Assembly: GCF_018449475.1 (NCBI RefSeq)
Contig: NZ_JAHCQH010000016.1
Coordinates: forward strand, 124,001 to 188,000
Direction: 5' to 3'
Length of the DNA stretch: 64,000 bases
DNA from: Ancylobacter radicis
Lineage (GTDB): Bacteria; Pseudomonadota; Alphaproteobacteria; Rhizobiales; Xanthobacteraceae
Below the pieces are notes generated by a model. That model saw nothing but the letters and a program-made list of their open reading frames with translations. It searched no databases and was not told the DNA's origin. Position 1 is the first letter of the stretch. The number at the start of each line of letters is the position of its first letter. Shown one piece after another: positions 58,284 to 64,000 of this stretch. The position numbers and the translations under genes were made by a program.

Positions 58284-58332
58284 GGGCCGCGAGACGGTCC
58301 TTGGTGGGTTCGACTCCCACTCTCTTCCGCCA
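58237..58332 (+). tRNA. selC: Selenocysteine tRNA (anticodon UCA)
   Basis: 96 nt, much longer than normal tRNAs. The 5' and 3' ends GGAAGAGC and the CTCTTCC of the acceptor stem pair, followed by G and encoded CCA (58330-58332). The anticodon loop is CTTCAAA with anticodon TCA at 58271-58273 in a CCGGA/TCCGG stem. A long variable arm (GGGGCCGCGAGACGGTCCT) and T arm GTGGGTTCGACTCCCAC follow. It charges with Ser, which SelA converts to Sec. Confidence 0.97.
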
Positions 58333-58414
58333 CTTCCTTGCGCCTGTTTTCGCGCATGGCTTCCGCGATCCGGCGCGCGGCGCGCAATGGCCGGGCCCCA
58401 AAGGGGCTGGCGGC

Positions 58415-60727
58415 TCAGTAGGAGTCGCGGGTCTTGCGGGTGACCGAATCGACCGCGCTCATGCCGTTCATGGCTTCCTTGTTGCCCTGCTGGGAGAGCG
58501 CCTTGAAGATGCGGTTGGCCGACTGGTAGTCGTGGATGTGGTAATAGCTCCACGCCCGCAGCATCATCAGGTCCTGCTGCTCCGGGCCGAGCCGGGCGCG
58601 CTCGTCCAGCGCGATGATCGCCTCGACATAGCGCCCGTCGCGGTAGAATTCGAGCGCGCGCTGGGCCAGCAGGTCGCCGGTGAGCTGGAGCGAGCGGCGC
58701 GGGTTCTGCGGCGCTTCGAGCGCGGCGGCCTGCGCCTGATTGGTCATGCCCTTGCGGATATAGGCCAGCGACTTGCCATAGGCGGCGTCCTCGGCGACCC
58801 GGCCGGAGCCGTACTGGATCGCGTAGTCGAAGGAGGAGATCGCCTCCATCGGCCGGTTCAGTTCCATCAGCTTCCAGCCGCGCGCAACCGCCGCGCTGGC
58901 CGCCCCGCCCGCGCTTTCCGACGCATTGCCGGAACGGGCGGTGGACTGGGCGAGGTTACGCCGGCGCGGCGGGGTCGGCGCGGCCTGCGTCGCATAGGTC
59001 TGGTCGGCGGCGACCGCCGCGACCGGGGTGAACTGGGCGGAGGGCTGATAGGCCGTGCCGGCCTGCGGAATGGGCTGGAACTGCGTCGTGCCGACGGCCG
59101 CGCCCTGTGCGGGCACGCCCTGGAACTGCTGCGGGATCGGCTGGAAGCCCTGGCCCGCATAGGACATGGCGGTGGTCGCGCTCGGCGTGGTCGGATAGGC
59201 GACACCGGCGCCCGGCACATAGGTGCGGCCCGCGCCGATGGTCGGCACGCCGACCGGTGGCGGCCTGAGCGTCGGGGTGGGCGTGAGACGCGCGGCGGCG
59301 GCGACCAGCGGATCGGTGTAGCGGTTGATGGCGGTCTGGGCGTTGCGCGCCTCAAGCCGTGCCCGCACCACCGGATCGACCAGCGCGACGATGCGCTCGG
59401 AGCGCGCGCCCCAGCTCTGCACGATGGCGGACAGCCGCGCGCCGTCGCCGAGCCGCCAGAAGGTCAGCGACAGGCCATAGGCGGAGGGCTCGTCATTGGG
59501 ATCCCAGTTCAGCGCGGTCTCGAACCAGGACTGGGAGGTGACGATCTGCCCGGTATTGTAGGCGTACCAGCCCAGCGCCTGCGCGCCCGGCACGTATTTG
59601 TCGCGCATCACCACCGGGCTGAAGCGCGCCAGCACGATCTCGTCGAGAACCGGCGGCGGATCGGCGGTGAGCAGGCTGATGACGACGTCGAGATAGGCCT
59701 TGTTGTTCTCGGGCGCGGCGTCGCGCCACTCAAAGGCGATCGGCTCGGCTTCCAGCGCGCGGCCGAGGAAGTTCAGCGCCAGCACATAGCCTTCCGCCGA
59801 TTTCGGGCCGCCCTTGCGGTCGAGCGCCAGCTTGAACCATTCGAGCGCGCGCTGCGCCTCGTCATGGCGGAACAGGTACCAGCCGAGCAGCAGCGGATCG
59901 CCCGGCGCGTCGTTCTGCTTGGCGAGCGTCTCCAGCCGCTTGATGTCGGCATCGGGAACCGAATATTCGGGGTTCTCGGCGGCCACGCCCATGCGGCGGC
60001 GGATGAGGTCATCGCGCAGCACGTCGAATTCCGGCTTGCCCTCGGCATCCTGGCGCTCGAGCTTCATCAGATTGGCGATCTGATCGTCGGTCAGCAGCGG
60101 GATCGCCTTCTGCATGGTGGCGAGACGTTCGTTCGCGTCCGTGCAGTTGGTCAGGACATAGGTATAGGCGTCGAGCGCGCGCGGCACCTGGTTGGTCTTG
60201 GCGAAGGCTTCCGCCACGCGCCAGAGAATGTCGACATTGGTGCAGGTGAGCACGCCCGGCGTGTCGGTGGCGAGCCGCAGCACGGTCGCCCACTGCTCGG
60301 CATCCGAGGCGTTGATCAGGCGCTGGCGGGTTTCCGCCTCGTTGAGGCGGGCGATCAGGTCGGCCGGCGGCTCCCAGGAGGAATCGGCGGCCTGCCGGGC
60401 GGCGATGGCGCTGCGCACATCGCTGTACTTGCCCTCGGCATACATCTTCCACATGCGCTCGAGTTCGACATCGGACTGCGGCCCGAACAGATCGCCGGGG
60501 GGCGACCAGTCCGGGTAAAGCGCGCGCAGGCGGGCGATTTCGGCTTCGAGGCGGCGCGTGTCGCCCTGGGAGGCGAAGTAGCGCAGGGCGGTCTCGTCTA
60601 CCTTGGGGCGATTATTGTCGTTGGCGCGGTTCGATCCGGGGCCTACAGGGAGCTCGATCTGCTGAGCGATCGCGGGGAGGACGGCGCCTCCCAGCAAGAT
60701 CAGCAGAGCAGCTCTCTTTAGAGACAT
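58415..60727 (-). CDS. Large exported TPR protein of the cellulose operon
   Basis: 770 residues from ATG 60727, overlapping the bcsZ stop by 10 bp; a TTG at 60757 is less likely. The N-terminus MSLKRAALLILLGGAVLPAIAQ is a signal peptide. Helical TPR-like repeats cover about 40-460 (DILWRVAEAFAKTNQVPRAL, PLLLGWYLFRHDEAQRALEW). A Pro/Gln/Ala-rich linker (about 480-620) and three more repeats (about 620-760) follow. BcsC-like scaffolds have such TPRs, but the outer-membrane beta-barrel of BcsC is absent. It probably scaffolds the export complex in the periplasm. Confidence 0.8.
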   Translation of the reverse strand: MSLKRAALLILLGGAVLPAIAQQIELPVGPGSNRANDNNRPKVDETALRYFASQGDTRRLEAEIARLRALYPDWSPPGDLFGPQSDVELERMWKMYAEGKYSDVRSAIAARQAADSSWEPPADLIARLNEAETRQRLINASDAEQWATVLRLATDTPGVLTCTNVDILWRVAEAFAKTNQVPRALDAYTYVLTNCTDANERLATMQKAIPLLTDDQIANLMKLERQDAEGKPEFDVLRDDLIRRRMGVAAENPEYSVPDADIKRLETLAKQNDAPGDPLLLGWYLFRHDEAQRALEWFKLALDRKGGPKSAEGYVLALNFLGRALEAEPIAFEWRDAAPENNKAYLDVVISLLTADPPPVLDEIVLARFSPVVMRDKYVPGAQALGWYAYNTGQIVTSQSWFETALNWDPNDEPSAYGLSLTFWRLGDGARLSAIVQSWGARSERIVALVDPVVRARLEARNAQTAINRYTDPLVAAAARLTPTPTLRPPPVGVPTIGAGRTYVPGAGVAYPTTPSATTAMSYAGQGFQPIPQQFQGVPAQGAAVGTTQFQPIPQAGTAYQPSAQFTPVAAVAADQTYATQAAPTPPRRRNLAQSTARSGNASESAGGAASAAVARGWKLMELNRPMEAISSFDYAIQYGSGRVAEDAAYGKSLAYIRKGMTNQAQAAALEAPQNPRRSLQLTGDLLAQRALEFYRDGRYVEAIIALDERARLGPEQQDLMMLRAWSYYHIHDYQSANRIFKALSQQGNKEAMNGMSAVDSVTRKTRDSY

Positions 60728-61770
60728 CTCGGATATTTCTCCGCGACCAAGGCCCAACTCAACAGAAACAGTGTCGACGGGTAATAGAGCGTGAGCTCAA
60801 ACCGCCGCAAATCGTCGGGGATCGGGGTCGCCGCGAGGGCACAGGCGAGAACCGCTCCGAGCATGCGATAGCCCGGTTCGGTCAGCCGCGTGACCACGCG
60901 CCCGGATGGAATATCGACGACCGCGGGTGTCCCCCCGTTTTCGGCCAGCCAACTCCGCCGGAAGGACTCCTGCAGCTCTGCGTCCGCAATCCCTGCCCGC
61001 AATAGGTAAAGAGATATCCTTAACGAATTGTAACCAAAGACCGGGGGGAAGCCGTCGGCGACCGTCACCGGGGCATTGGCCGGCGCGGAGATCCAATCCG
61101 GCGGCAGCCGCGCCGGGCCGAGCTGCGCAATGCGCAGAAGCTCGATCCCGGACTGCGAGACGCCGTCCCAGTCGGTTTCCGGCGCGAGTTGCTTCATCAC
61201 CGGAAAAGTTTCGAAAATCCAATAGGATAGATTGAGGATGGGGCCGTCCGGCCGGTCCTTCGAGCTGAAGCCCGTGGCGCCCGGCAACAAGATCAGGCGC
61301 CCGCCATCGCGCACCACAAGCTTGCGCCCGATGGCCCGTGCGATCTTCTGCGCACTGTCGATGTAAGGTTGAAAGCCCCAAGACCTGCCCGCCCGAGCCA
61401 ATGCATAGGCAATTAACAAATCGCCATCGCTCGCCGCGTTGACGTCGGTAACGTGCGGTTTCGAATTCGGGTCCCAGCGCCATGCAGCGAGTCCGTCGTC
61501 GCGAATCAGCAACTCGGTACGCGTGAAGCTCCATATGCGCTCAAAGTTACTTCTGTCACCAGCCAAAAAGGCCAGTAACATTCCGTAACCTTGGCCCTCG
61601 CTGTGGCTGATGCCGCCATTGGCGGTGTCGACCACCCGCCCTGATTCGTCGACGAACGCCTTCATATAGGCGTTCCAGGCGTCGATCGGGATGGTGGCGG
61701 CCATCTGCGCCCTCAATGGTAACACCCCGCAGGCGAGCAAGAAGATGCCGGCTACGAGGAGTCTCATCAT
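60718..61770 (-). CDS. bcsZ: Cellulose operon endoglucanase (GH8)
   Basis: 350 residues. The signal peptide runs to about residue 21 (LLVAGIFLLACGVLPLRAQ). The GH8 catalytic-acid region is GGISHSEGQGYGMLLAFLA, with Glu58 as the probable acid. The family segment LAAWRWDP and the stretch NAASDGDLLIAYALARAG are present. In the family the enzyme trims glucan during cellulose export in the periplasm. It overlaps bcsB (TGA in ATGATG) and the downstream TPR gene, so all three are translationally coupled. Confidence 0.93.
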   Translation of the reverse strand: MMRLLVAGIFLLACGVLPLRAQMAATIPIDAWNAYMKAFVDESGRVVDTANGGISHSEGQGYGMLLAFLAGDRSNFERIWSFTRTELLIRDDGLAAWRWDPNSKPHVTDVNAASDGDLLIAYALARAGRSWGFQPYIDSAQKIARAIGRKLVVRDGGRLILLPGATGFSSKDRPDGPILNLSYWIFETFPVMKQLAPETDWDGVSQSGIELLRIAQLGPARLPPDWISAPANAPVTVADGFPPVFGYNSLRISLYLLRAGIADAELQESFRRSWLAENGGTPAVVDIPSGRVVTRLTEPGYRMLGAVLACALAATPIPDDLRRFELTLYYPSTLFLLSWALVAEKYPRCL

Positions 61771-64000
61771 GTCGGGCGCCCCAGGCGTCGCAGGAGGAAG
61801 GCGGTGGCGGTGCCGAGCACGGTGCCGGCCAGAAGCAGCATCAGCGCATAGGGCATGATGTTGGTCGAGAGCCAGTTTGCCGCGATCATGCGAAAGTTAG
61901 CGAAGGTGAGCGGCTGGGTGATGATGAAGCGGTAGCTCGACACGTCCCGCCGTTCCACCTCGCCGGTCGCCGACTGGTAGGCGCTGGCCTGCCCGCCGAT
62001 CCGGTTCCACACATCGTCCGCGGTGAAGCGCACCATGTTGGCGGCCAGCGCCTCGGAGGTGCGGCCGGCCACCAGCGTCCAGGCCGAGGCGCCATTGGTG
62101 CTGTTGCCTTGCGCCATCAGCACCGAGGTGCGCGGCGGCGGCTCGTAGAGCGTGCGCTGGCCTTCCTTGATGCGCAGCGAATCAAAGCCGATCGAGAAAG
62201 TGCGCTGAAGCCAGGCCTCGATGCTGTCGACGACGGCATAGATGCCGCCCCGGCCCTGCACGCTGTCGCGCCAGCGTTCATACACTTCGGGGGTGGTCTG
62301 CGCGCTCGGCGGGGGCGGGGTCGAGGGCGTCGGTGTGGCCTCATTGGCCTGCCGGTTGCGGAACCGTTCCAGCACGTTGTTGTAATTGGCGCTGTCGGAT
62401 GAGCCGGCATTGCCGCCCTCGTCGCCGGCCGAGACGACCCAGTTGGCGCGCACCGATTCGGCGATGCTCATCTGGTCCAGCACGCTGGCGGAGATCTGGT
62501 CGATGCCGCCGACGAAGATGGCATTGCGCTCGCCCAGCGTGACGGAGGCCGGGGCGGCGTCGATCGGCAGCGGCGCGCCATGCGACAGGGCGAGGCGCGA
62601 CATCAGCGTCGAGGCGGCGGACAGGGTGGAGGCGTCCTGACGGGCCAGCACCACGGCGATCGGGCTGCCGTCGAGATCATAGGGGAAGGCGCTGCCGGTG
62701 AAGGCGGCCAGATCCGGCATCCGGCCGATGCGGGCGAAACTGCCCATGCTGAACTCGGAGGAATCGAACAGCACGAAGCGGTTGTCCGCCGGCAGGGTGG
62801 CGCCGGGCAGGCAGCGCGCGTCGGATTCGGTGTCGAGCACCACTTCCAGCCAGAGCCGGTTGATGCCCGGCCGGAAATTGCGCAGCGGGATGAAGATCGG
62901 TTCGTGCTGGAACAGCCCGCCGCCGCGCGCGGTGATCGGCAGGGTCGAGGCGATCTGCTGGTTCACATAGACGTCGACATGGCTGCCCGGCCGGACCGCC
63001 GAGGTGAAGGCGGCATCGAGATACAGATTGGCGTTGCCATAGGCCTCGGCGAAGAAGTCTGGCGGCAGGGCGATCTGGAACTCGGTGCGGAAGCGCCGAC
63101 CGGAGAATTCCTGCGTCGTCACGCCGAGATCGGCCAGGCGGACATTGCGCGCGCCGTTGAACAGCGGCGCGCTCGGCGCCCAATGGCTCAGCGTGTTGAT
63201 CGAATCGGTCCGCGGGAAGGAAATGTCGTTGAGCCGCTCGATGGCGCGGTCGACATCGGCCGGCGTCGGGCCGGAAATGACGAGGGTCGGGGCGCCCAGC
63301 CGGTCATCTTCGAGGAAGGTGGTGATCGGGCGCTGGCGCGCATCGCCGGGCACGGTGGCCATCAGCCGGGGCAGTTCGGCGGCGGTGCCGATGACCACGG
63401 TGAGGCCGCCGGGCGGGGTTGGCCCCTGCGCGCCATCGCCGATGGTGACCGAGGGATTGGGGAACTGGCCGCGCACGGCGAGCCCCTGCGCCACGCGCAG
63501 CACGCGGGTCGAGCCGCCGCCCTCGATCGGGCCGGGGGTGACGACGCGGATGGTGGTGACGCCCTTGGCATCGAAGCCGACCGAGGGGAGGTCGTCCAGC
63601 CCGCCGGTGAGCGGCGGACGTCCGCCGGCGAAGGACAGGCCGGTGCCCTCGCTGTTGATCTCGGTCCACAGCTCATAGGTGGCGGTGACCGCGCAGTCGG
63701 TGCGGTGGCGCTGCACCACGTCGATGCGAATCAGGTTGGCGCCGGCGCGCAGCGTGCCGCGCTGCACCGGGACGCTGAACCGCGAGGGCTCCTGCGAGGA
63801 GGCGATCGGCGTCTCGATGATGGCCTGACCGTTGATGGTGACGCGGATGCGCGAGGTTTCCGGCATCACCACGACGGCGTTGATGTAGCTCAGCAGGAAG
63901 TTCGCCTGACGGCTCGCTTCCTCCTGGGTGAGGTTGATGGTCCAGGCGCGCGCGGCGGCCTCGCCGGCGAAGATCATCCGGCTCTGCGGGATGATGAAGC
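61767..64000 (-). CDS. bcsB: Cellulose synthase subunit BcsB, 5' end outside the window
   Basis: The frame is open to the right edge with no start needed inside; about 744 residues are visible. ATG 63977 lies within conserved sequence (SRMIFAGEAAARAWTINLT) and is not the true start. BcsB-type features are the repeated carbohydrate-binding/flavodoxin-like blocks (TIRVVTPGPIEGGGS, PTLVISGPTPADVDRAIERL) and one C-terminal membrane helix (MPYALMLLLAGTVLGTATAFLL) that anchors it beside BcsA. The gene order bcsB-bcsZ-TPR on the minus strand implies bcsA just beyond the window. Confidence 0.9.
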   Translation of the reverse strand, partial: FIIPQSRMIFAGEAAARAWTINLTQEEASRQANFLLSYINAVVVMPETSRIRVTINGQAIIETPIASSQEPSRFSVPVQRGTLRAGANLIRIDVVQRHRTDCAVTATYELWTEINSEGTGLSFAGGRPPLTGGLDDLPSVGFDAKGVTTIRVVTPGPIEGGGSTRVLRVAQGLAVRGQFPNPSVTIGDGAQGPTPPGGLTVVIGTAAELPRLMATVPGDARQRPITTFLEDDRLGAPTLVISGPTPADVDRAIERLNDISFPRTDSINTLSHWAPSAPLFNGARNVRLADLGVTTQEFSGRRFRTEFQIALPPDFFAEAYGNANLYLDAAFTSAVRPGSHVDVYVNQQIASTLPITARGGGLFQHEPIFIPLRNFRPGINRLWLEVVLDTESDARCLPGATLPADNRFVLFDSSEFSMGSFARIGRMPDLAAFTGSAFPYDLDGSPIAVVLARQDASTLSAASTLMSRLALSHGAPLPIDAAPASVTLGERNAIFVGGIDQISASVLDQMSIAESVRANWVVSAGDEGGNAGSSDSANYNNVLERFRNRQANEATPTPSTPPPPSAQTTPEVYERWRDSVQGRGGIYAVVDSIEAWLQRTFSIGFDSLRIKEGQRTLYEPPPRTSVLMAQGNSTNGASAWTLVAGRTSEALAANMVRFTADDVWNRIGGQASAYQSATGEVERRDVSSYRFIITQPLTFANFRMIAANWLSTNIMPYALMLLLAGTVLGTATAFLLRRLGRPT

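Noticed and set aside
58301..60721. 806-codon plus-strand frame opposite the TPR gene
   Set aside because: It begins inside selC and is antisense to a gene with a signal peptide and repeats; composition is shadow-like.

Overview
The window is GC-rich with dense, often overlapping genes. The gene content fits an alphaproteobacterium of the Hyphomicrobiales, most likely a facultative methylotroph or autotroph of the Xanthobacteraceae type (Xanthobacter, Ancylobacter, Starkeya). The grounds are a GTA-like tail module, a 401-residue NAD-dependent formate dehydrogenase that I recognise as close to the Pseudomonas sp. 101 enzyme, a CbbQ/CbbO-type pair, and the dispersed palindromes seen in that order. 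The taxon is inferred from gene content; no marker gene was compared.

Region 1 (1-20.85 kb) is the right part of an integrated element. It opens inside a tail tape measure gene. The RcGTA-like tail order follows: DUF2460, DUF2163, NlpC/P60, and a giant TIM-barrel hub protein. Next come DUF2793 and a lysis cassette (cell-wall hydrolase, holin-like protein, nested spanin pair). Two non-tail inserts sit in the tail operon: an inverted ribbon-helix-helix/RAMA gene with three 8-bp-spaced CTATAG operators, and an AT-rich moron with its own promoter and terminator. Defence-type cargo follows: HigB with a HigA fused to an ImmA/IrrE-like metallopeptidase, a type I restriction system whose HsdM carries an N-terminal XRE domain, and a YgjP-type metalloprotease. 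The element appears to end at the 3' end of an initiator tRNA-Met gene (20853-20929, minus strand). No integrase lies in the window.

Region 2 (21-41.6 kb) is chromosomal metabolism. It holds a CHAD protein, a LysR regulator beside NAD-dependent formate dehydrogenase, a stand-alone E1-type thiamine-diphosphate enzyme divergent from an Lrp/AsnC regulator, and a DUF72 protein. Phosphoketolase, two zinc alcohol dehydrogenases (one behind a perfect FNR/FixK box), an HlyD-RbbA-permease exporter and a CbbQ/CbbO pair follow.

Region 3 (41.9-45.7 kb) is an aliphatic amidase locus, amiC-amiR-leader-amiE, on the minus strand. The leader holds two ANTAR-type hexaloop hairpins and then an intrinsic terminator. 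A TetR gene lies upstream.

Region 4 (45.8-58.3 kb) is a nearly self-contained selenocysteine island. It contains selD (minus), a TlpA/transglutaminase pair (minus), and then, on plus, fdnG (UGA-Sec at codon 200 with a SECIS hairpin), fdnH, fdnI, fdhE, selA, selB and selC. The 3' end of selB reads into selC. The island encodes the membrane formate dehydrogenase, its maturation factor, and the synthesis and insertion machinery for its selenocysteine.

Region 5 (58.4-64 kb, minus strand) is the distal part of a bacterial cellulose synthesis operon: bcsB (runs off the right edge), bcsZ and a large TPR protein.
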